DNA of 64,000 bases from Taibaiella sp. (GCA_019739295.1 JAHHDV010000029.1:1-64000), one strand, 5' to 3'. Positions 18,563 to 30,050 are shown, numbered from the stretch's first letter. The notes: a model not told the origin generated them from the sequence alone. Made by a program: numbers and translations.

Positions 18563-20536
18563 ATGTATATCAGGTTTTTTCTTGTTCTTTTCATGCATTT
18601 TACTATCGGATCTGCCTTCTTCACTTCAGGGCAGAGGATCAGAATAGGTGACAATGAAAATATCTCAATTTCCTCCCGTGATACATTGGAGATTTTTGAT
18701 TCATTACAACTTGCACAAAGCTATCTATCTGTAGATCCTGAAAAATCAAAACAGATCTACCTGTCTTTGCTGGTCAGGAGTTTTTCGACCGGCTATACAA
18801 GAGGTATCATAAGAGCAGCAACGGGTATCGCCAATACACATATATCCTTAGAAGAATATGAGCCGGCAATATTACAGTACAAAAACACAATAGAGGAGCT
18901 CTATACAAACGGACATCCTGATTATATAATAGGCAAACTTTACAATAATCTCGGTAATGTATATAGTAAGATTGCAGATTATGAAAATGCCATAAAGTCA
19001 TATCAGCAATCTCTGGATTACGACCCCCCTGAAAGCAAAACATTCAAAGGAGAGGTGTACGTCAATCTGGGCAACCTGTTTATACAAATGAAACAGTATG
19101 AAAAGGCGATCACATATTTAGATCTCGGAATTGTTACCGGACAAGCAATAAAAGATTCCCTTTATCTCCTGAATATATATGCGAATAAGGGAAGCTGCCT
19201 GAGCGAGCTGGGAAAATGGGAAGAGAGCTTTCAAGCTACGGATACCGCACTCAGCATAGCCAGGGCAATCCATGATATGCATGCCGTATTCCTGATCCTC
19301 ACCAATAATGCCGAACAGTATAGAAAATACGGTGATTATCCCCGCTCCTTGTCCATACTTTCCGAAGCGGAACAATGGATCCATCAGGCTGCACCTTATA
19401 GCCAGCTTCAGTATCTCACGGTTCTCGGAAATACCTACCTCGATCAGAACAACACGAAGCAGGCAAAAGAGATCTATGAAGAGATCATTGTAAAAGCAGC
19501 TCCCAAAGGGCTGAATAAGCAGTTGCTACAGGCACATCAGTCCCTGGCATATCTCTATGAGCAGGAAGGAAATCATAACAAAGCATTGTCCCATTTTAAA
19601 GCATACAGTGATCTGAAAGATTCCGTTTTTAAAGAAGAGCTCCAAAAGAATGCCATACAATGGGACATCAGGTATAAAAGTACACTGACTGAGAAAGAGC
19701 TTGCAGAATCCCAGCTCCGGCTGCAGCAGAAAGAAGCCCAGATCAGGAAAAAGAACCTTACCCTTACCATAGTCCTCTCATCCGTTATCATACTTGCCGC
19801 AGGTGTTATCATACTGATCAATTACCTCAGGATCTCCAGGACCAAAAGCAGGCTGCAGGAGGAAGAGCTCAGGTCTATGGATTCGCATAAAGAAATCATC
19901 CAGCTGAAAGCGATGATCACGGGTGAAGAAAATGAAAGACAGCGGATAGCCAGGGAGCTGCATGACGGTGTGGGAGGAATGCTGGCTGTGATCAATATGC
20001 ATCTATCCGATTCCCTGGACAAGGAACCGGACCATATAACTAAGCATAAGCTCAACAGGATATCTGCAATGCTTCGGGATACTTCAGACGAAGTAAGGAA
20101 GACAGCGCACAACCTGCTGCCGGATATCCTGACTTATCACAACCTGGAAGAAGCGCTGCTTTATTATTGTGAACAGGTGAACATCAACGAAGCTTTCCAG
20201 ATTGCGTTTCAATATCATGCTGATACTTCATTATTGACAAAATCCACCCAGCTGATCATATACAGGATCAGCCAGGAGCTGATCCAGAATATACAAAAAC
20301 ATGCAAAAGCGCAAAATGCCTGGCTGATGATCAAACAGCTTAAGGATAAATTAAGCATCATCATAGAAGACGATGGTATCGGTTTCGATACGAATACGGG
20401 AAATTCCGGATTCGGACTTTTGAACCTGAAACACAGGGTGGAAGCGCTCAGGGGTACCATTAATATTCATTCCATACCCCGTAGAGGCACTACAGTCCAT
20501 ATTGAGTTTGATATCAACCTTATAAACCAACATTAA
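18563..20536 (+). CDS. TPR sensor histidine kinase (right copy)
   Basis: Identical in translation to the kinase at 15408-17381: periplasmic TPR sensor, one membrane helix (399-422), phospho-acceptor His467, HATPase domain. The stop is directly followed by the regulator's ATG. This copy lies in the arm continuous with the unique chromosome. Confidence 0.92.
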   Translation: MYIRFFLVLFMHFTIGSAFFTSGQRIRIGDNENISISSRDTLEIFDSLQLAQSYLSVDPEKSKQIYLSLLVRSFSTGYTRGIIRAATGIANTHISLEEYEPAILQYKNTIEELYTNGHPDYIIGKLYNNLGNVYSKIADYENAIKSYQQSLDYDPPESKTFKGEVYVNLGNLFIQMKQYEKAITYLDLGIVTGQAIKDSLYLLNIYANKGSCLSELGKWEESFQATDTALSIARAIHDMHAVFLILTNNAEQYRKYGDYPRSLSILSEAEQWIHQAAPYSQLQYLTVLGNTYLDQNNTKQAKEIYEEIIVKAAPKGLNKQLLQAHQSLAYLYEQEGNHNKALSHFKAYSDLKDSVFKEELQKNAIQWDIRYKSTLTEKELAESQLRLQQKEAQIRKKNLTLTIVLSSVIILAAGVIILINYLRISRTKSRLQEEELRSMDSHKEIIQLKAMITGEENERQRIARELHDGVGGMLAVINMHLSDSLDKEPDHITKHKLNRISAMLRDTSDEVRKTAHNLLPDILTYHNLEEALLYYCEQVNINEAFQIAFQYHADTSLLTKSTQLIIYRISQELIQNIQKHAKAQNAWLMIKQLKDKLSIIIEDDGIGFDTNTGNSGFGLLNLKHRVEALRGTINIHSIPRRGTTVHIEFDINLINQH

Positions 20537-21172
20537 ATGATACACTTAGCCATAGTAGATGATCACCCGCTTATATTAAACGGGATCAAGGAACTGCTTT
20601 CGGAATACACACACATCATCATCACCGGAGAGTTCCCCAATGCAAAATCACTGCTGTCCGCATTTGCGGTTTCCTGCCCGGATATCCTGCTGCTGGATAT
20701 CCAGCTTCCGGATAAGTCGGGAGATAAATTGCTGATAGAATTAAAGAAAAAATATCCCGGGTTAAAGGTTATTGTGCTTTCTAATTTTGACAGCGCATTG
20801 TATATATCCAATATGATGAGCAATGGTGCGGACGGGTATTTATTGAAAACTTCCGGCAAGCTGTCCATCATCCATGCAATAGAAAGTGTCTATCAGGGTA
20901 TTCCCTACCTGGCCAATGATTTAAAGAAAAAGGTCAGTCAGCTCGAAGAAGGCGTAAAGAAAAACATGTCCTCGAAGTTTATGCTGACCAAAAGAGAGAA
21001 AGAAGTACTACAGCTTATCGTCAACGGGCATACCAATAACGAGATCGCTCAGAAATTATTTCTGAGCATACATACGATTGAAAACTACCGGGATAATATC
21101 CTGATGAAGCTGGAGGTCAAAAACACGGCATTGATGGTAAAAAAAGCAATTGCACTGAGCCTGGTCGATTAA
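20537..21172 (+). CDS. NarL/LuxR-type response regulator (right copy)
   Basis: Identical to the protein of 14772-15407, with phospho-acceptor Asp54 and a C-terminal LuxR helix-turn-helix. Coupled to the kinase by an abutting TAA-ATG. Confidence 0.93.
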   Translation: MIHLAIVDDHPLILNGIKELLSEYTHIIITGEFPNAKSLLSAFAVSCPDILLLDIQLPDKSGDKLLIELKKKYPGLKVIVLSNFDSALYISNMMSNGADGYLLKTSGKLSIIHAIESVYQGIPYLANDLKKKVSQLEEGVKKNMSSKFMLTKREKEVLQLIVNGHTNNEIAQKLFLSIHTIENYRDNILMKLEVKNTALMVKKAIALSLVD

Positions 21173-21298
21173 TCAATCAGCCCGGGCAAAAGACAAAACA
21201 TTATCCTTTCTGATGCTGAACAATCGGTTGGTAAGAACATAGTCAGTTCAGGAGAAAACAGTTCCACGCTTCAAAATGACATTATCCGTTCATTGCCC

Positions 21299-21850
21299 CT
21301 ATACCAGCTCCGGGAGAATCTTCTCCTTGTAGTCATTCACGGCATGCTGGAAGATCTTTTTCGCCAGCCTTGCCCCCTGGAATTCTTCGATCTTGACCAC
21401 TTTATTTTCTAATCTTTTATATTCCTCAAAGAAGTGACGCACTTCTTTAAGTGAATGCTCTGGCAGCTCAGAGATATCCCGAAGGTGGTTTACGCTCATA
21501 TCATTAGCGCATACTGCGATAAGCTTATCATCTGCTTCGCCCTGGTCCAACATACGCATGACACCGATAATTTTAGCCTTTACCAGGGTAAGTGGCTGGA
21601 TTTCTATCTGGGATAAGACCAGGATGTCCAGCGGATCACCATCATCACAATAGGTCTGTGGGATAAATCCATAATTGGCAGGATAGTAAACGGAAGAATA
21701 CAATACCCTGTCCAGCATCAGCATCCCCGAGTCCTTATCCAGTTCATATTTGGCTCTTGAATTTTTGGATATCTCTATAATACTGTTCACCTCTTCCCCG
21801 TTGATATCGCCAAAAGGAACTGAATGCCAGGGATGGAATGTTTGGTTCAT
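21299..21850 (-). CDS. ppa: Inorganic pyrophosphatase, family I (right copy)
   Basis: Identical to 14094-14645; signature [10 protein letters not shown] with metal-binding Asp70, Asp72 and Asp75. Convergent with the response regulator gene. Confidence 0.95.
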   Translation of the reverse strand: MNQTFHPWHSVPFGDINGEEVNSIIEISKNSRAKYELDKDSGMLMLDRVLYSSVYYPANYGFIPQTYCDDGDPLDILVLSQIEIQPLTLVKAKIIGVMRMLDQGEADDKLIAVCANDMSVNHLRDISELPEHSLKEVRHFFEEYKRLENKVVKIEEFQGARLAKKIFQHAVNDYKEKILPELV

Positions 21851-21959
21851 AAATCGGTTATTTCTTTAATTGGGACTTCAACCAGCAAATCTCTGTTAAT
21901 CTTTTGAAAGTTAATCCTTCAAATTGCTAAAAAAATGTAGAAGTTCCATATAATAAAAT

Positions 21960-21967
21960 TAAATTTG
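21960..21967 (+). promoter_or_regulatory. -7 element for the outer-membrane barrel gene (right copy)
   Basis: TAAATTTG, exact -7 match, mirror of 13977-13984. Confidence 0.5.
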
Positions 21968-21992
21968 CATGAGCAATAACGAATGATTGAAT

Positions 21993-22673
21993 ATGAAAAA
22001 ACTGATCACACTTTGTGTTTCCCTGATGATAGCCACCGCGATGAATGCCCAGGTCATTTACAACAGTACCGGGCGGAAAGGTGACGCGAACTACAGGAAC
22101 AATACTTCTGTAAAAGGATTCGACATCAACAAGTTTTTTGTAGGTTCCGGAATTGACTTTGGCATTGTATATAAATATCTCCGGGTGGGTGTATCGCCTA
22201 TGGCCGGGTATAAGTTCAATGATTACTTCACCGCGGGCCTGAGTGCCAGGTTTATGTATGAGAGCCAGCGTGATGTCTATGCCTTATGGAATAGTACAGG
22301 CGGGCTGGATTACAAACCATTCCGTTCCAGGATATACGGGCCGGGTGTATGGGCAAGGTTGAACTTCTTCCAGAGCTATTTTATCCATACCGAATTTGAA
22401 TACAACAAAATTGATTTCATCGGGTACCAGCAAGTCAGTGCTACTGCCTATGAGAAAATAAAGGATTCATACACGGTACCCAGCCTGATGGTAGGTGCCG
22501 GATACACTGCCTACATTACAGACAAGGTATCATTCTATGGTATCCTGCTTTATGATGTGCTTCAATCCATACCGCGCAATATGAGAACGGTATCGGGTAC
22601 CGGGGAACCCTACTCGATCAGTCCCTATGCAGATCAGTTAAGCTACCGTATCGGTATCGCTGTGGGACTTTAG
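21993..22673 (+). CDS. Small outer-membrane beta-barrel protein (right copy)
   Basis: Identical to 13271-13951: signal peptide plus amphipathic beta strands, about 226 residues, no assigned function. Confidence 0.7.
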   Translation: MKKLITLCVSLMIATAMNAQVIYNSTGRKGDANYRNNTSVKGFDINKFFVGSGIDFGIVYKYLRVGVSPMAGYKFNDYFTAGLSARFMYESQRDVYALWNSTGGLDYKPFRSRIYGPGVWARLNFFQSYFIHTEFEYNKIDFIGYQQVSATAYEKIKDSYTVPSLMVGAGYTAYITDKVSFYGILLYDVLQSIPRNMRTVSGTGEPYSISPYADQLSYRIGIAVGL

Positions 22674-22735
22674 CAATCACCAAAAATATTCCCACCGGGA
22701 CAAAGTTCCGCCAGTATTCCCGATGGATAAAAAAG

Positions 22736-22764
22736 AAAAACCGGACCCCAGAGGTCCGGTTTTT
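22736..22764. terminator. Bidirectional terminator (right copy)
   Basis: Mirror of 13180-13208: 12-bp perfect stem, 5-base loop, A/T tracts on both sides, between convergent genes. Confidence 0.9.
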
Positions 22765-22791
22765 TTGCCTTCGGCATTATTTGAGCCTGGT

Positions 22792-23496
22792 TTATAAATT
22801 CAGGTAATAGGAGAAAGTTTTATAGTCATACTCATATACCTTACCATTATGATCAGTAGGATCTACCTTCTTTGAATCCGGGATCTCGATCAGATAATTA
22901 CCTTTCCAGTCCTTAGGGAACTGAATCTCTCCTTTATCATTGGTCATTACGGTCAGGCCTTCTTTATTGCCTTCCTGCACTATTTCCAATACCTGATTAG
23001 CAGCGGCTTTGCCCCCGTCGAGGTAGATGATATGATCAGGTTTCTTCAGATTGGGCACGGACAACTGGTATTGACCCTGGCCTAAGGTAACCTGGTCCTT
23101 CTTTCCTGCATTGACATTCAGGAATGCAGCGGAAGTATACGTAAGTTTTTTGTCCTTGTACACATCTTTGACCTCATGATGGAACCAAAAAGTATAGACG
23201 CCGTCCTGCTCCGGAGTGAATTCCGTAATATAGCAAAGCGAATCCTGCTGCTTCTGGGTCAGTTCAGTTGTAGTACCATCGGGAGCAGTGACCATAAGCC
23301 GGTAATCTTTAATATCCGAGAACCATTTGGCAGTTTGGGTAGGTTGGCCCCAGCTAAATTCCCCGAAGAACACTTTTACTTGCTGAGGTACGCCTTTTTT
23401 ACCTGAAGGTGCTACCTGTACCCACATCGTATGCGCAGATACGAATTGTGCCAGCAGCATCGCAAAGAAGAATAAAAATAATTTTAAAGCTTTCAT
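22792..23496 (-). CDS. DUF4198-like periplasmic protein (right copy)
   Basis: Identical to 12448-13152; mature N-terminus begins HTMWVQVAP after the signal peptide. Last gene of the haem cassette, behind an internal terminator. Confidence 0.72.
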   Translation of the reverse strand: MKALKLFLFFFAMLLAQFVSAHTMWVQVAPSGKKGVPQQVKVFFGEFSWGQPTQTAKWFSDIKDYRLMVTAPDGTTTELTQKQQDSLCYITEFTPEQDGVYTFWFHHEVKDVYKDKKLTYTSAAFLNVNAGKKDQVTLGQGQYQLSVPNLKKPDHIIYLDGGKAAANQVLEIVQEGNKEGLTVMTNDKGEIQFPKDWKGNYLIEIPDSKKVDPTDHNGKVYEYDYKTFSYYLNL

Positions 23497-23523
23497 GTTA
23501 TGAAATTAGGTGGATGAAAATTG

Positions 23524-23585
23524 AAATAAAAACTCCAAAACCGATATTACAAAAGAGATCATTGATTTGCAATCCGGCTTTGGAG
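23524..23585 (-). terminator. Long hairpin terminator inside the haem cassette (right copy)
   Basis: Mirror of 12359-12420, between the DUF6607-like and DUF4198-like genes. Confidence 0.75.
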
Positions 23586-23612
23586 TAAACAAACATCAGG
23601 TAAGTCTCCGGG

Positions 23613-24524
23613 TTAAGACGCTTTCACAAATTTATCCAATACGGATTTGATTTCCTTGGTTCTTTCGCTCCCGGTCAGGTTTTTCTTTTCGGATTCATCC
23701 AAAGCTTCATAAAGCAGTTTTCCGTCTACCCTGTTGGTCAGTTCCACTTTTTTACCGTTTTTGAAATAATCCTCCCAGCTGGTTCTTACTTCTTTCCAGA
23801 ATTCATCTTTGGCAGTATTCCAGAATTGCTTTGCAGCAGCACATTTGCTATCGTCTACTTTTACATATTTGTTATACCCTTTCTCATAAGCCAGTACCTC
23901 ATCTTTGCCATTCTCACGGAGGATCTTAACGTTATCCTGTTCGTGCATATAGCCATAATCAGTCAGGATCAGCCGGTTGGTCCTGTTCATTACATTATAA
24001 TCCCTGCGGGTAGTGTACTCTCTCCGGGGAAGCGGTGCATCCGCAGTATTCAGCCAGAATGTCTGTCCGTTGTTGCGGATCCATTGGGATGAACCCTGGT
24101 ATCTTGGTGCATCACTGACCTCCCATACGGTCTGGGTCCATTGACCTTTTACCTGACCTGCAGGCACAGATGTTTTCACCCAGGAATCGTTGACATCATA
24201 GTTCCAGAATACATTGTTCTCATAAGTCCAGTCTTCTCTCCAGTGCTTGATCATCATTTTGTCATTTACCACCAGGATATGCTGTAAGGCAAGTTTGTCC
24301 TTGTTTTTTTCTACAGGGAATACATACTCGATAACGGCGTGGTTATCTAAAGGTTTTGCATAATATTTCTTAGAAGTATCATTGGTAAATGTCTCTGCAT
24401 AGTTGAAGGTAACTTCGAAACATCCACATAGATTTTCGATCGCTTTGAGGTCTTCCTGGTTTTGTGCGAACTGGTTGAATGCCAAGGTAGCCAGGGCTGC
24501 GGTGAGCATCATTTTTTTCTTCAT
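23613..24524 (-). CDS. DUF6607-like secreted protein of the haem cassette (right copy)
   Basis: Identical to 11420-12331: signal peptide, ENLCGCFEVTFNYAETF block, 303 residues, unknown function beside HmuY. Confidence 0.7.
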   Translation of the reverse strand: MKKKMMLTAALATLAFNQFAQNQEDLKAIENLCGCFEVTFNYAETFTNDTSKKYYAKPLDNHAVIEYVFPVEKNKDKLALQHILVVNDKMMIKHWREDWTYENNVFWNYDVNDSWVKTSVPAGQVKGQWTQTVWEVSDAPRYQGSSQWIRNNGQTFWLNTADAPLPRREYTTRRDYNVMNRTNRLILTDYGYMHEQDNVKILRENGKDEVLAYEKGYNKYVKVDDSKCAAAKQFWNTAKDEFWKEVRTSWEDYFKNGKKVELTNRVDGKLLYEALDESEKKNLTGSERTKEIKSVLDKFVKAS

Positions 24525-24585
24525 AACTTGTTTTTTATTTTTTAACTAAGGATTTACAATTTTGAATAGATTGGATTCGGAAAGC

Positions 24586-25659
24586 TTATTTAAGCAAAAC
24601 ATATTTCAGTTCGGGTTTCCCCCTTTCCCCGCCGTCTTCAGAGCTGAAGCTCAGGAATTTGACTTTATAGGCATTGCCTTCATGATCTTTAACCACATAG
24701 AATTTTGTCTTAATGGTACCCGCGGGCTCTGTAGCACCCGGAGCAGCTGTTCTTCTCCAGCCGGATCCGACTACCCATTTATCGTTCAGCAATGTCTCTG
24801 CGGACAGGTCAGCAGCCGAGTAACTATCAAAAGCAGCATTGCACTCTTCTGCAGTTGCATATTCCTTCTCCACGGCCTGGGTTCCGTTCAGGTGATTGAT
24901 GGCGACCATATCTGAAAAAGCATAAGGGACATATTCAGTAGCCGAGAATGGTGTCTTGTAAATAGACAAAGACCATTGGATATCCCAGTCATTTTTCTGC
25001 GGATGAGCTACGGTCACACCTTCATCTAAGGAAATCAGCTGGAAATTATAATCTGCATTTTTTGCAATGTCCAATGTACGGAATGTGCTTTCATCCAGCC
25101 TGGCATATTGAAGCGTATAACCGGAAGCGCCGTTTCTCAAAATTCTTACTTTATAAAAATCCCTGGCCGGAACGGAACCTGCAGTACCCCGGTTAATGAC
25201 GACGACTTTATTATCATCATCCGTAGCGCTTACCTGGGGGATTACGGTACCGGAGATCTTACCATCCACATCATCGAAGAATGCAAAAAGTTCCGGAGAC
25301 AATTCGGACAAGGACAATTTCATCGTTACGCCTGCGGTATCCTCAGGACCCACAGTACTGATGTCCGTCTTTGCCGTAACATATGCCATTGCAGCTGTAG
25401 TATTATTGATGATGACCCTGAAGGCATCATCACAATAAAACCCCAGATCCCAGCTTTGTCTTAAAAGCGGGGTTACCTGGTCAGTACTGAAATCTATAAA
25501 AACAGAATTACCTGCTGCTGCACCGGTCTGCTCACCTACATTACCCTCGATCTGCACCTGTTTTCCCTCTGATGCCGGGTCCGGAATAATGACCGGGTCA
25601 TCATCTTTACAGGATGAAAGCAATGCCAATAGCGCTGCACCTGCCCAAATTTTCTTCAT
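24586..25659 (-). CDS. HmuY-family haem-binding lipoprotein (right copy)
   Basis: Identical to 10285-11358; lipobox LLSSC, HmuY blocks QSWDLGFY and KPELKYVLL. Begins 2 bases after the receptor stop. Confidence 0.87.
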   Translation of the reverse strand: MKKIWAGAALLALLSSCKDDDPVIIPDPASEGKQVQIEGNVGEQTGAAAGNSVFIDFSTDQVTPLLRQSWDLGFYCDDAFRVIINNTTAAMAYVTAKTDISTVGPEDTAGVTMKLSLSELSPELFAFFDDVDGKISGTVIPQVSATDDDNKVVVINRGTAGSVPARDFYKVRILRNGASGYTLQYARLDESTFRTLDIAKNADYNFQLISLDEGVTVAHPQKNDWDIQWSLSIYKTPFSATEYVPYAFSDMVAINHLNGTQAVEKEYATAEECNAAFDSYSAADLSAETLLNDKWVVGSGWRRTAAPGATEPAGTIKTKFYVVKDHEGNAYKVKFLSFSSEDGGERGKPELKYVLLK

Positions 25660-25660
25660 A

Positions 25661-27724
25661 TTATTCTGATTTATTGTTATTGGAAAGATTAAGATTCAAA
25701 GAGATAAAATAAGATCTGCCATATCCGAACGGTACGGGGCCTCCTGAGGAATGTACGCCCCCGGATACTCCTGTATTCTGAATATTCACCAGGTCGAACA
25801 GGTTCCTGATACCCGCAGATACATTCAGGTATTGATTCACATACTGGTTGACTGTAAAGTCCGCGTAGTGATATGCCGATATTTTAGCAATGTACAGCTG
25901 GTAATTGTCCATACTGTCCACAGTATAATTGAAGACCTGGCGTACACCTGTATACTTGTAGAACAGGGATAGCTTGGTCCTGGTCTTCTGTATCAAATAA
26001 TTTACCTCAAGAGAAACTTCCGGGCTCCAGCTGAAATAAGGAATCCGTTCTCCGGGGAACAGCTCTTCATTTTCTTTAAGCCTGTTATACTGCCCCAGCA
26101 TCAATCCGCTTAATGCGATCTCTACGTCATCTGTCCTGAACCTGTTCTTCCAGGACACACCTGCTGTCCTGTACTCATCAATATTGACATTGATATATTC
26201 ATTAGGATCTTCCGGGTTAGCAGCCAGGGAGATGAGGTTATCAAATGTATTAAAGAATCCGCCCAGCTCCGAACTGATCACTTTGTTGCCTTCATAATTA
26301 TTGATGTATGTAAGGGATGCATTGACACTGTTTGAGTTCTCTGCCTCTAGGTCCGGGTTGCCTTTCAGGTTATGGTTGGCATCAACGAAATCAAAATACA
26401 GTTCCCTTAATGCAGGTGCCCTGTAACCACGGGCATAGGATGCACGAAGGTTATAGTGATCATTGAATCTGTATAAAGCATTGATAGACGGAATCAATGG
26501 TGGCGCTTCATACAGGGAATTTTTGGTGACCCTCAGCCCCGGCCTCAGGTTCAGGGAATTCGTAGGTTTGTATTCCGCTGAAAGAAATGCAGAGAAATCC
26601 GTATAGGAAGGGGTTCCTTCAATACGGTCACCGGTAGCTTGTTCGTAATTGATCTCAAATCCGGGCTGGAAGGACCATTTGCCGGAATAGATATACTGTG
26701 CGGTAGTTCTGAAAGTAAAATTATCAAAATTGGCCACGTCCTGGTCTCCCTGTGCAGTAGACAAGGTCTCTTCCTGTGTGGCAAAGTTTTTAATAATCGT
26801 TGAAGTATTGCGGGTATAATGTGAATAATTGGAAATCGCATTGGCAGACCACCTGTCATTGATGACATATCCGGCCTGCAATTGGTGAGCGGTCTTGTTG
26901 GTAACGAATTCCTTATTCGAACCTTTGTACGTATCCATATTGATCGCCCCTTTGGTAAGAATGGTCTCATACAGGTAGTCAGGACGGTAATAGATATTGA
27001 ATCGGTCTGACCTGTATCCGATCTTCATCGAAGGAAGCCATTGCTCTTTAGGTTTCCATGCATGGTTCCTGCCGAAAGTATCCGCGCCGAAGCCACGGAA
27101 ATCATTATGGTTCAGACTGATCATAGCATTCCAGTGTCCCAGATCCCATTGAGCTGATACATACTGTGCATGAAGGCCTCTGGTACCGAATGGCTTGTAC
27201 TCTTTACCTACGGTCTCTTCCTGGATCCTGGCATTGACCTGCCAGCTTTCCTCTTCCGGTTTTTTAGTAATGATGTTGATCACACCTGCCAAGGCATCCG
27301 AACCATACACTATAGACATCGGGCCCTCCACCATTTCTATCTTTTCGATCTGCGAAATATCAATTTGATTGAGACTCTCCCGGATATCCCCCCTGTCCAG
27401 TACCGGTACACCGTCGATCAGGATCTTCAGGTTACGGCCGGACATTCCCATCATCCCGACATCTGATACGCCAAGTGCCATATCATTGGAATACCGGATG
27501 CCTAATTCCGTATTGAGTATTTGCTGGACGTTGGTAGCAGATTTTGCCTGGATCTTCTCCTGGTTGATAACTGTGATCTTATATACAGAATTCTTCATAC
27601 TTTGGGGTGTGTACTGACCGGTCACTACCACCTCGTCCAGTGTTACCGAATCCGTATGCTGTGCCGTCAATGTATGGCTTCCCAATAGTGAAGACAAGAA
27701 TAAACCTGAATATATTTTCCTCAT
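25661..27724 (-). CDS. HmuR-like TonB-dependent haem receptor (right copy)
   Basis: Identical to 8220-10283: signal peptide, TonB-box region, plug, barrel with YRAP and NPDL motifs. First gene of the haem cassette. Confidence 0.86.
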   Translation of the reverse strand: MRKIYSGLFLSSLLGSHTLTAQHTDSVTLDEVVVTGQYTPQSMKNSVYKITVINQEKIQAKSATNVQQILNTELGIRYSNDMALGVSDVGMMGMSGRNLKILIDGVPVLDRGDIRESLNQIDISQIEKIEMVEGPMSIVYGSDALAGVINIITKKPEEESWQVNARIQEETVGKEYKPFGTRGLHAQYVSAQWDLGHWNAMISLNHNDFRGFGADTFGRNHAWKPKEQWLPSMKIGYRSDRFNIYYRPDYLYETILTKGAINMDTYKGSNKEFVTNKTAHQLQAGYVINDRWSANAISNYSHYTRNTSTIIKNFATQEETLSTAQGDQDVANFDNFTFRTTAQYIYSGKWSFQPGFEINYEQATGDRIEGTPSYTDFSAFLSAEYKPTNSLNLRPGLRVTKNSLYEAPPLIPSINALYRFNDHYNLRASYARGYRAPALRELYFDFVDANHNLKGNPDLEAENSNSVNASLTYINNYEGNKVISSELGGFFNTFDNLISLAANPEDPNEYINVNIDEYRTAGVSWKNRFRTDDVEIALSGLMLGQYNRLKENEELFPGERIPYFSWSPEVSLEVNYLIQKTRTKLSLFYKYTGVRQVFNYTVDSMDNYQLYIAKISAYHYADFTVNQYVNQYLNVSAGIRNLFDLVNIQNTGVSGGVHSSGGPVPFGYGRSYFISLNLNLSNNNKSE

Positions 27725-28126
27725 TCTGATATCAAATAGGTAAAGATTGTACCCGTTTTCAAACAGGTCCGCAAAATTACCTAATCAGGTCGTTCCATAT
27801 CAACCCGAAAAGGAATCAATCCCACGAAATAGGGAAAGGAAGCCATATTATGACAGAAAAAATGACAGGCAGGGAAACGCACAGGAGCTTAATATTCAAA
27901 ATTTTACACTTTGTCTGGATTTAAAGGGTATCCTCGCTTTGACGGTATTCCGCTCCCGGTAACGTACTGTTGTGCAGACCCGACAACATTTGCCGTACTG
28001 CTTATAGCTACGGCCGGGAACTCATTCTCATAAAGCTGATCCCGAAGAGCACATCCTGGTCCCGGTTTTTCAGTGTACATCCGGAATCAATGAGCCGGTA
28101 AGGACAGGATTGAAGGAAATTGCAGC
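27725..28126. other. 402-base intergenic region (right copy)
   Basis: Mirror of 7818-8219. Apart from the promoter of the haem cassette I see nothing in it. Confidence 0.6.
27772..27803 (-). promoter_or_regulatory. Promoter of the haem-uptake cassette (right copy)
   Basis: Minus-strand TAATTTTG (27772-27779) with TTG 21 bases upstream (27801-27803), mirror of 8141-8172. Confidence 0.55.
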
Positions 28127-29888
28127 CTATCTCATCATCATTTCCTTGATATACTTCACCGGGGCATTACCATAACTTAAAAATTGCTCATGGAATTCCT
28201 TTAAATCAAACTTATCCCCCTGTTTCTTTTTCCATTCCTCTCTCAGCCTGATGATTTCGGTATACCCGGAGAAATAACTGGTCAGCTGGACACTGGTCAC
28301 ATTGACCCTTCTCCATTTTCCCGAAGCTTCTGCCTCCTGCTGGAAAGCCTGATGTATTAATAGCTCCATAGCATCTTCTTCACTCATGCCCGATACATGT
28401 ACTGCATAATCCAATATCGTATTGCAAACCGTGCGAAGGTTCCATTTATACCACATCAGCCACATCTCCGGTTCCTCATTACCGTACCCGTTCTCCAGCA
28501 TCATCTGCTCCGTATACACAGCCCACCCTTCGATCATAGCGCCATTGGCCAGTACGGATTTGATCAGCGATCCGGACTTATTGGCATACACCAGTTGTGT
28601 ATAATGTCCGGGGATGGCTTCGTGTATATTCAGGATCTGGAGGATATAGTGATTGTACTCCCGCAGGTAAGATTCGGCCTTATCTTTGGGCCAGGAAGCC
28701 AGGCTGCCGACATTATAATAGGTATTGCCGGAAGTATCGTAAGGTCCCGGAGCACTTATGGAAGCCCCGGCCACGCCGGCCATATAGGCAGGCTCTTTGC
28801 GCACGACCAAGGGCTTGGAGGGATCGAGGTACAGCAGGTTCTTTTCATTGACAAATTTTGTCAATTCAGGGAGCTGCTTTTCGATCGCGGACTGAAATTC
28901 GCCAGGCTTCACATGATTTACAGATAAAGTATCTATCATCATTTTCACCAGGACCAGGCTATCTGCCGGCATGTCAGCGGATCCGAAATACTCCGGCCAA
29001 AGGGTACGGCTTATTTTTGCCATCTCCTGGTGCAGGTAAGCTTTTCGCTTCAAAGCTTCCCGGTACAGCTGCTCTGCTGTCAGGTCAGACTGGATATCAT
29101 AGCTGAACTGTTGCTCATAAAGCTCCTTACCCAACCTGAAGCTGCGCTTACTTTCCGGTAAGACGGCTTTGAGGTTACCGGTAAAGTCCTGAATAGCGGC
29201 AATGGCTTCTTTGTTTTTCTCCCTGAAAACGGACCGGACGGAATCCGGCAACCCGGATTTATGGATGGAATCAGCCAGGTCTTTGGTCAATACACTGAGG
29301 CCACCTTCATTTTGTTGTATGGAAAGCTCTATAAGTTCAGGAACGGCATTGTTCAGGTTCAGCCTGCCCACTTCGTAATACTCCGGCACACGGTCTATCC
29401 TGGACATGATCGCTGTCAGTCTTTCCTCTAAGGGTGCATATTGTTCACTGAGCATAAAGGCAATCAAACCGGTCACATTATATAGTGATGCATCCCATTC
29501 TTCATCTTTTTTGGTTTCCGCCTTCCATATCACGGATTGAAGATAATTCTCTATCAGGTGATGATCTATCCTGGCAGAAGGGCTCAGCCTATCCGAATCA
29601 TATTGACGCAATGAATCCAAATGCGACCGGGCAAAAAACTAATTTCTTACTGCTACTGAATGAATCCGGCACTGTAAGTACCGAATCATATTGGTGATAT
29701 CCCATCACCGTCCCCCATTCCGGAAATACCTGCCATAACGCTTCGAGGAAATGCGCTGAGTATTTCTGGAAATTCTGATCCAGTGACGGATCGATCCGTT
29801 CCGTTTTTTTTTCAGACCCGCTTTCCTGCGGATCACAGGCGGCCAGCAGACTACAGAAAATAAAGAAAATAAAGAGATTCGCTTTCAT
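28127..29888 (-). CDS. DUF885 lipoprotein metallopeptidase, frameshifted (right copy)
   Basis: Identical to 6056-7817, including the extra base in the A6 run at 29633-29638 (T6 on the coding strand). Lipobox LLAAC, putative zinc motif HEAIPGH. The same break in both arms means they share one consensus, not that the gene is truly dead. Confidence 0.87.
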
Positions 29889-29912
29889 GGTAAACGTATA
29901 ATCAGTCTTCTG

Positions 29913-29920
29913 CAAAGCTA
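29913..29920 (-). promoter_or_regulatory. -7 element for the DUF885 gene (right copy)
   Basis: Minus-strand TAGCTTTG, mirror of 6024-6031. Confidence 0.5.
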
Positions 29921-29951
29921 CAACTTGCACGCCTACTTATCACCCTGTATT

Positions 29952-29989
29952 CAAAAAGAAATAGCAAGACTGGATCCAGTCTTGCTATT
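29952..29989 (-). terminator. Terminator after the TonB receptor (right copy)
   Basis: Mirror of 5955-5992: 30-base perfect palindrome (29960-29989) followed by a T-rich tract on the minus strand. Confidence 0.8.
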
Positions 29990-30050
29990 CTCTATCCGTT
30001 ATCCGATAATGTAATATCAGGAAACACTACCCTGGTATCTCCGGGAAGGA